Shown in pieces: positions 8,443 through 17,019 of a DNA stretch of 64,000 nucleotides. Position 1 is the stretch's first letter. The number at the start of each line of letters is the position of its first letter. Below the pieces are notes generated by a model. That model saw nothing but the letters and a program-made list of their open reading frames with translations. It was not told where the DNA came from and searched no databases. Origin of the DNA: Paracholeplasma morum (lineage in GTDB: Bacteria; Bacillota_I; Bacilli_A; Acholeplasmatales; UBA5453); the NCBI RefSeq assembly GCF_016907055.1, contig NZ_JAFBBG010000007.1, positions 1-64,000 of the forward strand. The letters are read 5' to 3'. The translations under genes and the position numbers were made by a program.

Positions 8443-9515
8443 AAGAGTCTATCAAAGGATTATTAGAACAATACAAAGATACTAAAAAAATCCCACTCGG
8501 AGACATATTAGATCTTACCGATATGGATGACGCTTTATTCGATTTATGTAAGAAAGAAATCGAAAGCTCTAATTATGAAATCATATATGAAGAAGAGTTA
8601 CCACCTATTATTGAAATACCGAAAGATAAACCGTTAGATAGCTATCACTTATTCTTAAAAGAGATGGGCGATATTAAGTTATTAACACTTGAAGAAGAAA
8701 AAGAAATCACAAAAACCATTTTTTTAGGTCATGAAGCCATGGCTAAAGGCATCCTAGATGATCCAATATTAGAGGAAGAACGCAAAAAAACCATTGAAAA
8801 CGCTGTTAATGCGAAAAATAAACTTGTGGTTTCAAATCTGCGATTGGTTTTATCTATTGCTCGTAAATACGATGGAAAAATGGATTTACTGGACATTGTT
8901 CAAGAAGGTTCAATGGGGTTAATGAAAGCGGCGGATAAGTTTGATTACCGTATGGGCAATAAGTTTTCCACTTATGCCACCTGGTGGATTAGACAAGCCA
9001 TTTCACGTGCGATTGCAAAACAATCTAAAACCATTAGAATACCTGTCCATTTGGTTGAGGATCTAAACCGAATGGTAAGAATCAAAAATGAATTAAGTAT
9101 GAGTTTGGATAGACATCCAACCGCAGAAGAGATTGCGGAAGCGTTAGGGGTATCAGTGTCAAAAGTGATGTATTATGAACAATTGACTCAAGAAGTTGTA
9201 TCTCTAGACAAAGTAGTCGGAAGTGAAGAAGACGCAACCTTATCAGATTTTATCGCTTCGGATGTATTAAATCCTGAACAAAACTACTTAATGGAAAAAG
9301 AAAAAGAACAAATAACAGAAATGTTAAAAGGTTTAGGACAGAGAGATGAGCAAGTCATTCGCTATCGCTTTGGTCTATACGACGGCAAGTATTATACTTT
9401 AGAGGAAATAGGCAATTTTATGGGGTTAACTCGTGAACGCATTCGCCAAATCATATCTAAGAGTTTAGCTACGCTCAGACAAGCTGGCATATTATTTATT
9501 AAAGAAGGAGAATAG
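8439..9515 (+). CDS. Sigma-70 family factor, second copy (group 2-like)
   Basis: A 358-residue RNA polymerase sigma factor. Region 1.2 begins near residue 66 ([13 protein letters not shown]), region 2 includes [12 protein letters not shown] and [15 protein letters not shown], regions 3 and 4 follow, and the region 4.2 helix-turn-helix is [19 protein letters not shown]. It resembles the next gene, sigA, closely in regions 2 and 4, but differs in the N-terminal ~65 residues and ends shortly after region 4.2 without the usual basic tail. It overlaps dnaG by four bases and sits head-to-tail with sigA. A paralog arising by tandem duplication is the simplest reading; its promoter class cannot be told. 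Confidence 0.9.
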   Translation: MKESIKGLLEQYKDTKKIPLGDILDLTDMDDALFDLCKKEIESSNYEIIYEEELPPIIEIPKDKPLDSYHLFLKEMGDIKLLTLEEEKEITKTIFLGHEAMAKGILDDPILEEERKKTIENAVNAKNKLVVSNLRLVLSIARKYDGKMDLLDIVQEGSMGLMKAADKFDYRMGNKFSTYATWWIRQAISRAIAKQSKTIRIPVHLVEDLNRMVRIKNELSMSLDRHPTAEEIAEALGVSVSKVMYYEQLTQEVVSLDKVVGSEEDATLSDFIASDVLNPEQNYLMEKEKEQITEMLKGLGQRDEQVIRYRFGLYDGKYYTLEEIGNFMGLTRERIRQIISKSLATLRQAGILFIKEGE

Positions 9516-9517
9516 TG

Positions 9518-10792
9518 ATGAACCTAGATAAAATTATCGCAGATTTAATCAAAAAAGGTGAAAAAAACGGTTATGTAAGTTTTGATGAAGTCATCAAAAT
9601 CGCCCCATTTGATTCAAAAAACTATAAAGAAATCGAACAAGCGTTGCTGGATAAAGACATTGACATTACCAATGATTCCGATGAGGAAGAAGAAATCGAT
9701 GTAGAGGTTGAACAAGCACCTGTTTTGTTAGATATTGAAGAAGAAGAGGAAGAAGATGACATTGAAGAAATGGATTTTGATCAATTGTCATTATCGTCAT
9801 TAGAAATCGAAGACATTAAAGAAGAAGAACTTTTAAATATCGAATCACTGCCATCAAGCATCAAGGTCGATGACCCAGTTAGAATGTATTTAAAAGAAAT
9901 CGGCCGTATCCCGCTTTTAAAAGGCGATGAAGAAGTGGATTATGCTATTCGTGTTAATAACGGTAGAATGGCTCAAGAACAACTCGAAGAAGCTAAAAGA
10001 GACGGATATGAAATTCCTGAAGCGGATAGACTTCAACTTGAAAACATGGTTGAAGATGCACAGTATGCTAAAAATCGTCTTGTTGAAGCGAATTATCGCT
10101 TGGTTGTATCGATTGCGAAACGTTACGTTGGAAGAGGCATGTTATTCTTAGACTTAATCCAAGAGGGTAACATGGGCTTAATGCGTGCAGTAGATAAGTT
10201 TGATCATGAAAAAGGATTTAAGTTCTCTACTTATGCAACTTGGTGGATTAGACAAGCCATCACAAGAGCTGTCGCAGACCAAGCTAGAACCATTCGTATC
10301 CCAGTTCACATGGTTGAAACGATTAACAAACTCGTTAGAATTCAACGTCAACTTGTACAAGAATTATCACGTGAACCTTCACCTGAAGAAATTGGTGAAC
10401 GTATGGGTATTACTGCTGAACGTGTGCAAGCAATTCAAAAAATTGCTCAAGAACCAATCTCTCTAGAAGCCCCAGTAGGTGAAGAAGAAGATTCATCTTT
10501 AGGAGATTTTATCTCTGACCCTACAGCGCTTAACCCTTATGAATATACCGTTCAAGAAATGGTTAAACGTACCTTAGATGAAGTATTAGAAACCTTAACT
10601 GACAGAGAAGAAAAAGTACTAAGATTAAGATATGGCTTATTAGATGGCAAAACTCATACACTAGAAGAAGTTGGTAAAGAGTTTGGTGTTACCCGCGAAC
10701 GTATTCGTCAAATTGAATCTAAGGCCTTAAGAAAACTTAGACAACCATCTCGTCAAAAGAAACTTAAAGACTTTAATTTAACGCGTAAATAA
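9518..10792 (+). CDS. sigA: Primary sigma factor (RpoD/SigA)
   Basis: A 424-residue primary sigma factor. An acidic Asp/Glu-rich N-terminal stretch (residues ~50-100) replaces or extends region 1.1. Region 1.2 follows ([17 protein letters not shown]), then region 2.4 [17 protein letters not shown], region 3 and region 4.2 [31 protein letters not shown] 9518 is preferred to GTG 9515, with AAGGAG at about 9504. It should read the TTTACA/TTGACA-17-TATAAT promoters seen throughout the window. It ends in TAATG overlapping trmK. Confidence 0.95.
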   Translation: MNLDKIIADLIKKGEKNGYVSFDEVIKIAPFDSKNYKEIEQALLDKDIDITNDSDEEEEIDVEVEQAPVLLDIEEEEEEDDIEEMDFDQLSLSSLEIEDIKEEELLNIESLPSSIKVDDPVRMYLKEIGRIPLLKGDEEVDYAIRVNNGRMAQEQLEEAKRDGYEIPEADRLQLENMVEDAQYAKNRLVEANYRLVVSIAKRYVGRGMLFLDLIQEGNMGLMRAVDKFDHEKGFKFSTYATWWIRQAITRAVADQARTIRIPVHMVETINKLVRIQRQLVQELSREPSPEEIGERMGITAERVQAIQKIAQEPISLEAPVGEEEDSSLGDFISDPTALNPYEYTVQEMVKRTLDEVLETLTDREEKVLRLRYGLLDGKTHTLEEVGKEFGVTRERIRQIESKALRKLRQPSRQKKLKDFNLTRK

Positions 10793-11454
10793 TGAAACGG
10801 ATTGAAGCTTTAAGTAAACTAACTGTAGGGATTGATACCTTACTAGATATCGGTACCGATCACGGCTATTTATTGATTGATGCACTTAGTAATCACCATA
10901 TCAAAAGAGGGATTGCTGCTGACATTAATGAACAGCCACTTAATAATGCTAAAAAGAACATAGAATCCTCTGGGCTATCTGATAAAGTGTCATTTGCACT
11001 TTCAAATGGTTTCTTAAACATCGAAGATAGCTTTGACGGTGTTGCAATCGCAGGTATGGGCATGCACCTTGTTAAAACGATTCTTATGCAGCCGCATAAA
11101 GTCCCCCACAAATACATCGTGTCTGTACATACTCATATTGATCAATTTAGAGAATTTCTAAGCGAAAATGGATTTCAGATAATCGATGAAGTTGTAGTCC
11201 ATGAGAGGTTTTACTATATATTATTTGTATTGGTAAAAAACTTTCAGGCATTAACTAAAGAAGATGCTTATTTAGGACCAATTCTAAAGAGAAAAGTCGA
11301 ATCCATTTCCTATTATGAACATTTACTCAAGTTAACAACAAACTTATATGCAAAAGTTCCAAATAAAAGACAAAAAATGCTTGAAGTACAGATAAATTGG
11401 CTTAAAAATGCTATAAATAGCCTTAAGTCATCTGTAGTGTTATCGGAAGAATGA
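10792..11454 (+). CDS. trmK: tRNA (adenine22-N1)-methyltransferase TrmK
   Basis: A 220-residue Rossmann-fold methyltransferase that makes m1A22 in tRNA. The cofactor motif is LLDIGTDHGYLLID near residues 16-30, and VAIAGMGMHLV matches the family's catalytic-site segment. The C-terminal ~60 residues are the helical extension used to bind tRNA. It is coupled to sigA by a one-base overlap, as in B. subtilis, where trmK follows sigA. The usual partner yqfO/nif3 is absent after it. No strong terminator follows; a dyad at 11462-11494 lies just downstream. Confidence 0.9.
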   Translation: MKRIEALSKLTVGIDTLLDIGTDHGYLLIDALSNHHIKRGIAADINEQPLNNAKKNIESSGLSDKVSFALSNGFLNIEDSFDGVAIAGMGMHLVKTILMQPHKVPHKYIVSVHTHIDQFREFLSENGFQIIDEVVVHERFYYILFVLVKNFQALTKEDAYLGPILKRKVESISYYEHLLKLTTNLYAKVPNKRQKMLEVQINWLKNAINSLKSSVVLSEE

Positions 11455-11461
11455 AACCGTT

Positions 11462-11494
11462 TTTTCACCTATAAAATATTAAAATATGTGAAAA
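11462..11494. promoter_or_regulatory. Inverted repeat upstream of the MarR gene (candidate operator)
   Basis: TTTTCAC (11462-11468) and GTGAAAA (11488-11494) form perfect 7-base arms around an AT-rich 19-base centre; the inner bases (CTATA/TAT) extend the symmetry partly. No T run follows, so it is not a normal terminator. It lies 33-65 bases before the -35 of the MarR gene. Confidence 0.4.
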
Positions 11495-11526
11495 TCCGAA
11501 TTTTCTTTACTTTTATTAACTTTTTC

Positions 11527-11556
11527 TTTACACTTTCTTAAAAAAAAAGATATAAT
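11527..11556 (+). promoter_or_regulatory. Promoter of the MarR-family gene
   Basis: TTTACA (11527-11532) and TATAAT (11551-11556), 18-base spacer, followed by AAGGGGGGAA as a strong ribosome site before ATG 11584. Confidence 0.75.
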
Positions 11557-11583
11557 GGTATATATAGTAAGGGGGGAATTACT

Positions 11584-12012
11584 ATGAATGAAAAATTAGT
11601 TTTTGCACAAGATTTCGAAAGAGCTTTGCAGGGCTTAAGAAAGAGTGGTATTTATCGTCACAAAAAGTATCAATTGAGCGATGCTGACATCACACTTTTA
11701 TTCTCGGTTGCGTTTGGGGATCCAGAAGGAATTAAACCAAGTGCTATCGCCAAGAGATTGAAGGTTACATTACCAGCCATTACGCACAAGATGAATAAAC
11801 TTGTTGAAGATGGGTACCTAACACGTAGAGATTCAAAATCGGATCACCGTGTTACATATGTGCTGCTAACTGAAAAAGGACGCACATTTGTTGAAAGTGT
11901 ACAAGACGTTTACTATGCTAGAATTACTAAGTTAATGAAGCATTTAGGCGAACAAGACACTAAAACTCTGTACAGAATTTTAAACAAAATAAATTCAGCA
12001 GGCAAATTATAG
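11584..12012 (+). CDS. MarR-family transcriptional regulator
   Basis: A 142-residue winged-helix regulator. The DNA-binding part reads AIAKRLKVTLPAITHKMNKLVEDGYLTRRDSKSDHR, the standard MarR recognition helix and wing with the conserved D-x-R. Helices on either side would form the dimer. It is a monocistronic unit with its own promoter and terminator. MarR proteins usually repress their own gene and one or more exporters or stress genes. The nearest candidate target, a three-gene ABC exporter, lies 0.8 kb downstream, past a tRNA and phnA. Ligand and targets are unknown. Confidence 0.88.
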   Translation: MNEKLVFAQDFERALQGLRKSGIYRHKKYQLSDADITLLFSVAFGDPEGIKPSAIAKRLKVTLPAITHKMNKLVEDGYLTRRDSKSDHRVTYVLLTEKGRTFVESVQDVYYARITKLMKHLGEQDTKTLYRILNKINSAGKL

Positions 12013-12016
12013 AGGC

Positions 12017-12041
12017 GAGGGACTTAGTCCCTTTTCTTTTT
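12017..12041 (+). terminator. Terminator of the MarR gene
   Basis: AGGGAC (12018-12023) / GTCCCT (12027-12032) with a three-base loop, then TTTCTTTT. Confidence 0.8.
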
Positions 12042-12074
12042 ATATAATTATCCGAATTTTTATTATTTAATCTC

Positions 12075-12103
12075 TTTACATCCACGTCGATATGGGTTAT
12101 AAT
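12075..12103 (+). promoter_or_regulatory. Promoter of tRNA-Arg(TCT)
   Basis: TTTACA (12075-12080) and TATAAT (12098-12103) with a 17-base spacer, 18 bases before the mature tRNA 5' end. Confidence 0.8.
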
Positions 12104-12121
12104 ATCTTTGCTGTCAAAAAT

Positions 12122-12198
<77 letters not shown>

Positions 12199-12213
12199 TT
12201 TTGAAATTAATTA

Positions 12214-12241
12214 ATGCTACACGTTGGTGTGGCATTTTTTT
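12214..12241 (+). terminator. Terminator of tRNA-Arg(TCT)
   Basis: TGCTACAC / GTGTGGCA stem (12215-12222 / 12227-12234) with one U-G pair and a GTTG loop, followed by a run of seven T. Confidence 0.85.
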
Positions 12242-12259
12242 ATAGTAATTTTTCTATTT

Positions 12260-12313
12260 TTGCTTGTTAATGGTATTGATGTTATAATTCTAACCATGAC
12301 TAGGGAACCTAGT
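12260..12313 (+). promoter_or_regulatory. Promoter and leader hairpin of the phnA-like gene
   Basis: TTGCTT (12260-12265), 17 bases, TATAAT (12283-12288) with a TG extension. At the expected transcript 5' end lies a perfect small hairpin ACTAGG-GAA-CCTAGT (12299-12313) without a T run, which may protect the 5' end of the mRNA. Confidence 0.6.
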
Positions 12314-12341
12314 AATTAATAAAAAAGAAAGGTGATTAATA

Positions 12342-12650
12342 GTGAACTGTCCAAGTTGTGGATTTGAATACACGTATGAAGAAAATGATATGCTCGTGTG
12401 TTCTGCATGCCAATATCAATGGGAGAAGAACCCGGAAGTTTTTATTTTAGATTCCAATAACAACAAATTGTTTGATGGAGATAGCGTCATCATTATCAAA
12501 GACTTAAAGGTATCAGGGGCTTCTAATAACCTCAAACAAGGAACGAAAGTGGATAACATTAAAATTCAAGAAGGCGATCATAATATTGCTTGCCGTATTC
12601 CAGGTTTTGGCAATATGAACCTAAAGAGTGCGTTTGTCAAAAAAGCCTAA
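12342..12650 (+). CDS. PhnA-like zinc-ribbon protein
   Basis: A 102-residue PhnA/YjdM-type protein. The N-terminal zinc ribbon has CPSC and CSAC pairs (residues ~3-25). The C-terminal beta-barrel domain contains [26 protein letters not shown], characteristic of the family, and ends in the usual [16 protein letters not shown]-type tail. Despite the name, the family has no proven role in phosphonate use. Translation starts at GTG 12342, supported by AAAGGTG 8 bases upstream. It is a single-gene unit with its own promoter and terminator. Confidence 0.85.
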   Translation: MNCPSCGFEYTYEENDMLVCSACQYQWEKNPEVFILDSNNNKLFDGDSVIIIKDLKVSGASNNLKQGTKVDNIKIQEGDHNIACRIPGFGNMNLKSAFVKKA

Positions 12651-12692
12651 TGACCTAAATGGGCATTTAAACTTCTAATGATTCATTCAACA

Positions 12693-12718
12693 GAAACTCA
12701 ATTGAGTTTCTTTTTTTT
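12693..12718 (+). terminator. Terminator of the phnA-like gene
   Basis: Perfect palindrome GAAACTCAATTGAGTTTC (12693-12710), forming a 7-bp stem with an AATT loop, followed by eight T. Confidence 0.85.
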
Positions 12719-12807
12719 GCCTAAAGCCAAAACAAAGTCTTCAATGGAGACGATAAAAAAACTGAAATTATGAAAACGTTTACGCTATAGGTCTTTTTCC
12801 ATTCAAT

Positions 12808-12827
12808 TGCTATAATTTAGGTATAAT
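12808..12827 (+). promoter_or_regulatory. Candidate extended -10 promoters of the ABC exporter operon
   Basis: TG-C-TATAAT (12808-12816) and a second TATAAT at 12822-12827 lie just upstream of the first ABC gene. Neither has a clear -35. Confidence 0.4.
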
Positions 12828-12845
12828 AAATCGAGGTAAAAAACT

Positions 12846-13847
12846 ATGGCAATTATTGAATTAAAGGATGTAAGAAAAGAGTTTAAGAAGCCTGTTAGAA
12901 AACCGGGAATCGTGGGGATGTTTAAGACACTTTTTAGTATGAAATACACGGTAACTGAGGCAGTAAAGGGCATCTCCTTTAGCTTAGACGAAGGTGAGAT
13001 TGTTGGGTATATCGGTGCGAATGGTGCTGGTAAGTCTACCACCATTAAAATGATGTGTGGAATCCTAACGCCAACCAAAGGGGAAATCTATGTGGATGGG
13101 TATTTACCATACCATCCAAAGCAAAGAAGCAACGTCTTAGGTAAAATAGGCGTTGTTTTTGGGCAAAGAACACAACTATGGTGGGATTTACCGTTAATAG
13201 AATCGTTGACGATTTTGAAGCAAATTTATGACATCAAGGAGTCTGATTACAAAGAAAGATTTGAATTCATCAAAGATGTACTAGAACTAGATCCGTTTCT
13301 TAACCAACCAGTTAGAACCTTATCCCTTGGTCAAAGAATGAGAGCGGATTTAGCAGCAAGCCTCATTCATAATCCAAAAATCTTATTCTTAGATGAACCA
13401 ACGATTGGATTAGATGTCCTTGTTAAAGACAGAATGATCAAAGCCATTAAAGAGATTCATAAACGCTATAATACAACAATCGTATTAACCACACATAATA
13501 TGGATGACATCACAGACTTGTGTCAAAGAGTCATTATATTGGATGAAGGCGTTATTCTTTATGATGGGCCATTAAGCATGATTAAGAAGAAGTTTGGCGA
13601 CATCAGACATATTACCTTCTCATCTTCAGAAGGTTTTGACCAATCCCGCATTACGGATAAATTTGATGGTTTGTGTGAAGTGGTTCAAACCGATAACACC
13701 TATAATATCTCATTTGATATTTCGAAGTTGAGCATTAATCAAGTGTTGAGCGTCATACTTGAAAATGCATCAGTATCAGACATTCATATCACAGAGAACT
13801 CTCTAGAAAGCATTGTGAAACATATCTATGAAACCAAGAAATATTAA
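12846..13847 (+). CDS. ABC-2 type exporter, ATP-binding protein
   Basis: A 333-residue ABC ATPase. Walker A GANGAGKST is near residue 59, the signature LSLGQRMRADL near 160 and Walker B ILFLDEPTIGLD near 180, followed by the switch His (TTHNM). The ~100-residue C-terminal extension is typical of drug/antibiotic-type exporters that pair with ABC-2 permeases. The next two genes encode two different permeases, giving a complete 1+1+1 exporter. The gene overlaps the first permease by 20 bases. The exported substrate is unknown; related systems have been linked to export of toxic cations or lipophilic drugs, but this is only a family analogy. Confidence 0.92.
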   Translation: MAIIELKDVRKEFKKPVRKPGIVGMFKTLFSMKYTVTEAVKGISFSLDEGEIVGYIGANGAGKSTTIKMMCGILTPTKGEIYVDGYLPYHPKQRSNVLGKIGVVFGQRTQLWWDLPLIESLTILKQIYDIKESDYKERFEFIKDVLELDPFLNQPVRTLSLGQRMRADLAASLIHNPKILFLDEPTIGLDVLVKDRMIKAIKEIHKRYNTTIVLTTHNMDDITDLCQRVIILDEGVILYDGPLSMIKKKFGDIRHITFSSSEGFDQSRITDKFDGLCEVVQTDNTYNISFDISKLSINQVLSVILENASVSDIHITENSLESIVKHIYETKKY

Positions 13848-14652
13848 GAAATACATGGCCTTTAGCAAGGCAGGTATCTTAAGTGGTTTCGCCTATAAGT
13901 TTAGTGCTTTTGGGTGGTTACTTGGAGATATTATTTCCTTGTTAATACTCTATTTTCTATGGAGTGCAATCTATCAAAACGCAAGTGGTGACGTTATTAA
14001 TGGTATGACTTTCAAACAAATGGTCTCATACCTTATATACGCTAGGGTTGCGACCTCATTGGTATTTGCCTCAGCTTCATTTTGGATAATTGGTGAAGAT
14101 ATTTACGAAGGAAACATCGCAATTAGTCTGATTAGGCCAATTAATTATCGATACCGCTTGCTGGCAGAGGGGTTTGGAAACTTTCTTTCCTCTTTAATAT
14201 TGATGTTTATTCCGCTTATGACTGCCTCTATCATCTTGTTGACAATCACAATAGGCGCACCAATACCAGGCGTACTTGATTTCGTATTCTTTTTCATCAG
14301 TGCGATTTTGTCATTTATGATTGCTGACTCACTCAATTTCTTAATTGGTGAAGTCGCGTTATTCACAAATGCACTTTTCGGACTAATGATAATAAAAAAT
14401 ATCACGATGTCATTTTTCTCGGGAAGTTTACTACCTTCTTCATTTTTCCCTGTTTGGCTTCAAAACATATTGAACTTTTTACCATTTCAAAGTATGGTTG
14501 AAAAACCAATTATGATTTTGATGGGTAGCTTAAATGGCACAGAGTTGCTCAAAGCCTTTGTCATTCAACTTATTTGGGTTCTTGTATTAAACATGTTATG
14601 CACATTGACGTTTAATGGGATTAAAAAACGTGTGGTTAGCGTAGGAGGATAG
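13828..14652 (+). CDS. ABC-2 type exporter, permease subunit 1
   Basis: A 274-residue membrane protein with about six hydrophobic segments and a short cytoplasmic N-terminus. It follows the ATPase with a 20-base overlap and is followed 3 bases later by the second permease. Residues such as GNIAISLIRPINYRYRLL after the second membrane segment are typical of the ABC-2 permease group (ABC2_membrane_6-like). Its position makes it half of a heterodimeric channel. The start at ATG 13828 falls inside the ATPase gene; the in-frame ATG at 13855 is a less likely alternative. Confidence 0.85.
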   Translation: MKPRNIKKYMAFSKAGILSGFAYKFSAFGWLLGDIISLLILYFLWSAIYQNASGDVINGMTFKQMVSYLIYARVATSLVFASASFWIIGEDIYEGNIAISLIRPINYRYRLLAEGFGNFLSSLILMFIPLMTASIILLTITIGAPIPGVLDFVFFFISAILSFMIADSLNFLIGEVALFTNALFGLMIIKNITMSFFSGSLLPSSFFPVWLQNILNFLPFQSMVEKPIMILMGSLNGTELLKAFVIQLIWVLVLNMLCTLTFNGIKKRVVSVGG

Positions 14653-14655
14653 TCT

Positions 14656-15447
14656 ATGATGAAATATTTGAAATTATATCCTTACTATGTCTCTAGAAGC
14701 ATCAAGGCCAGACTGGCGTATAGATTTGATGCGTTCATAGGCATATTTGGATTTTTACTTGAAAACACCATAATATTTTCGACACTATACTTAACCATCT
14801 CTGCGATACCAGCACTAAACGGATGGGACTTAAACATGATGGGGTTTTTGTATGGGTATTATTTGATTCCAAAAGCAATAGACCATATATTTTCAGACCA
14901 AATTTGGCAACTAGCCAACGGGGGGATTACAAGAGGGATTTTGGACAAGTATTTGATAAAACCCCTAAACCCACTGTTTCAACTGGTTGCAGAAATGATT
15001 CAACTAGAGGGATTTGGTGAACTGATACTTGGCATCATCTTCTTAAGCGTATTTGGGCTTAAGTTATCGATTAACTGGACAGTATCAAGCGCCATCGCTT
15101 TAATCATATGTGGATTTTTCGCAATGTGGTTTTTCTTTTCAATCAAATTGATATTTGGATCGTTATCATTTTGGACCAAACGTAGCATTGAAGTCATGAC
15201 ATTAATATATGATTTTTCAAACTTTGCTAAGTATCCAATTGATATCTTTAGCCGCTCTATTCAATTTCTATTAACATTCATTCTGCCTTTCTCTGTTGTT
15301 ATATTTTTCCCGATAAGGGCTTTATTGTTTGATCAATCTATGTGGTTACCAACATTGTATGTGGCAATCGCAAGTACTTTAATGTTATTTGTTGCCTATT
15401 TTATTTGGAAAAAAGGTCTAAAACGTTATGAAAGTGCCGGAAGTTAG
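14656..15447 (+). CDS. ABC-2 type exporter, permease subunit 2
   Basis: A 263-residue membrane protein with six predicted membrane helices. The motif GGITRGILDKYLIKPLNPLF after helix 2 mirrors the same position in permease 1 and is characteristic of the DUF990/ABC2_membrane_6 family. AGGAGG (14644-14649) precedes the paired ATG ATG. As the third gene of the operon it would form the heterodimeric pore with subunit 1. No strong terminator follows; an A-rich/T-rich weak dyad occurs near 15449-15474 before the tRNA gene. Confidence 0.87.
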   Translation: MMKYLKLYPYYVSRSIKARLAYRFDAFIGIFGFLLENTIIFSTLYLTISAIPALNGWDLNMMGFLYGYYLIPKAIDHIFSDQIWQLANGGITRGILDKYLIKPLNPLFQLVAEMIQLEGFGELILGIIFLSVFGLKLSINWTVSSAIALIICGFFAMWFFFSIKLIFGSLSFWTKRSIEVMTLIYDFSNFAKYPIDIFSRSIQFLLTFILPFSVVIFFPIRALLFDQSMWLPTLYVAIASTLMLFVAYFIWKKGLKRYESAGS

Positions 15448-15497
15448 GAAAAACACTTATTTAGAGGTTTTTTAAGGTTTATTTCATATAGACTTCG

Positions 15498-15506
15498 TGA
15501 TATTAT
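15498..15506 (+). promoter_or_regulatory. Candidate promoter of tRNA-Arg(CCT)
   Basis: TG-A-TATTAT at 15498-15506, eleven bases before the tRNA 5' end. It has an extended -10 form and only a weak -35. Confidence 0.4.
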
Positions 15507-15516
15507 AGATACTAGT

Positions 15517-15592
15517 GGTCCGGTAGCTCAATGGATAGAGCAGTACCGTCCTAAGGTAACGGTTGAAGGTTCGAGTCCTTTTCGGATCGCCA
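15517..15592 (+). tRNA. tRNA-Arg (anticodon CCT)
   Basis: A 76-base cloverleaf with encoded CCA. Acceptor GGTCCGG pairs with TCGGATC using two G-U pairs; D arm GCTC/GAGC; anticodon stem GTACC/GGTAA with the outermost pair G-A mismatched; loop GTCCTAA; T arm GAAGG-TTCGAGT-CCTTT. The anticodon CCT reads AGG. No clear terminator follows, so transcription may continue into the nuclease gene 25 bases downstream. Confidence 0.92.
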
Positions 15593-15617
15593 TTTTTACA
15601 TAATAAGGGAGTAAAAT

Positions 15618-16931
15618 ATGAAAAAATTAGTATTATTAAGCCTATCATTGGTTATGGCATTATTATTGGTGGCATGTGTTAGTAAGACATACACGGTTAA
15701 GATTGACCCAATGAATGGTGAAGAAGCAATCACTTTAAAAGTTGAATCTGGAAAAGTTGCAAATTTTCCTCAAAATATAACTAAAGAAGGTTATGTTTTT
15801 GCAGGATGGTTTGAAGGTGATCAAGAGTTCAACACCGGAATAGCAATTACGGACAATCATAACGTGTATGGTAAATGGATTATAAATAAATACACAGTTA
15901 CTTTTATCAATGCGGGTACTCAAATCGCACCAGTTGAAGTAGAACATGGATCACTGCTTACAGAACCAATTGCTCCAACTCGTGAACACTATGTGTTTAG
16001 AGAGTGGACAGATGGAAATGACACATATGATTTTTCAAAACCAGTTACGAGTAATCTTTATTTATATGGAGAATTCAATTTAGATTCTTATCAAGTTGTA
16101 TTTGATACATTAGGTGGTACTCAAGTTAGTGCACAAACAGTTCCTGCAAAAGGCTATGCAAGCATTCCTGCTAGTCCAACTAAAGAAGGGTCACAGTTCG
16201 ATGGTTGGTATATTGCGGATAAACCGTTTAATTTCTCGGATCCAATCCTAAAGGATACAATTGTTACTGCTAAATGGCGTAGTTTCGCTCATGAAGCTTA
16301 CTATGATGGTATGGAAGGATTAACGGGTGCTAACTTAATTATTTTCTTAAATAACTTGTTAGAACAAATGCAAGGTAAGAACTATGACTATGCAAAAAAT
16401 GCACTTCAAGTTTCTGATAGAGATCCAAACAACAGTAGCAATCTAATAGAATTCTATACAGGACAATCAAGAAGAGCACAATGGGATGCAGGTAATACAT
16501 GGAACAGAGAACACGTATGGCCACAATCCTTATTAGGTGAAGACGCTGGAAGTACGATCAACTCAGCTTCTGATTTACATAACCTAAAACCTTCTGATAA
16601 ATCTATCAATACCTCAAGAAGTAACAAGTGGTTTGGACCTTCTACAACACCTTATTCATATGCACCAAATAGACAAGAAATCAAAGGCGATATCGCAAGA
16701 ATTCTTTTCTATATGGATATCAGATATGATCGTTTATCACTTGTGAACTTAACTGGTGTTGTTACACCTTACACTTATCAAATGGGTGACTTAGCTACGT
16801 TATTATTATGGCATGCTGAAGACCCAGTAGATGATTTTGAAAGAAACAGAAATAATGTTATTTACGGTTATCAAGGCAACCGTAATCCATTTGTAGATTA
16901 CCCAGAACTTGTTGGACATATCTATAACTAA
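15618..16931 (+). CDS. Lipoprotein with InlB-type repeats and endonuclease I domain
   Basis: A 437-residue surface nuclease. The N-terminus MKKLVLLSLSLVMALLLVAC is a lipoprotein signal with the modified Cys at residue 20. Three InlB B-type repeats follow (about residues 24-90, 91-155 and 156-222), each with a GW or EW motif and a final W or F after a YG/AK turn. Residues ~226-437 are an EndA/NucM-like endonuclease I domain with the NREHVWPQS active-site motif and the SDLHNL segment. It would degrade extracellular DNA at the cell surface and feed the salvage genes in this window. AAGGGAG precedes the ATG. The repeat-nuclease combination is the notable feature. Confidence 0.9.
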   Translation: MKKLVLLSLSLVMALLLVACVSKTYTVKIDPMNGEEAITLKVESGKVANFPQNITKEGYVFAGWFEGDQEFNTGIAITDNHNVYGKWIINKYTVTFINAGTQIAPVEVEHGSLLTEPIAPTREHYVFREWTDGNDTYDFSKPVTSNLYLYGEFNLDSYQVVFDTLGGTQVSAQTVPAKGYASIPASPTKEGSQFDGWYIADKPFNFSDPILKDTIVTAKWRSFAHEAYYDGMEGLTGANLIIFLNNLLEQMQGKNYDYAKNALQVSDRDPNNSSNLIEFYTGQSRRAQWDAGNTWNREHVWPQSLLGEDAGSTINSASDLHNLKPSDKSINTSRSNKWFGPSTTPYSYAPNRQEIKGDIARILFYMDIRYDRLSLVNLTGVVTPYTYQMGDLATLLLWHAEDPVDDFERNRNNVIYGYQGNRNPFVDYPELVGHIYN

Positions 16932-16937
16932 AAACTA

Positions 16938-16967
16938 ACCGTGAGACGATGAATCTCACGGTTTTTA
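16938..16967 (+). terminator. Terminator of the lipoprotein nuclease gene
   Basis: Nine-pair stem ACCGTGAGA / TCTCACGGT (16938-16946 / 16954-16962), seven-base loop, then TTTTA. Confidence 0.88.
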
Positions 16968-16995
16968 TTTACATAAAGGCTCAAAGGAGTATAAT
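16968..16995 (+). promoter_or_regulatory. Promoter of pepC
   Basis: TTTACA (16968-16973) and TATAAT (16990-16995), 16-base spacer, starting directly after the preceding terminator. Confidence 0.75.
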
Positions 16996-17019
16996 AGTCA
17001 ATAATAGGGGGGATTTTTT

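Noticed and set aside
9927-10466. Plus-strand alternative frames inside sigA
   Set aside because: They lie wholly within the well-conserved sigA frame and show no protein-like pattern of their own.
12693-12710. Palindrome as a protein-binding operator
   Set aside because: It is followed by eight T and lies after a stop codon, so a terminator explains it.
16938-16967. Inverted repeat as IS end
   Set aside because: It ends in a T run just past a stop codon: an ordinary terminator.
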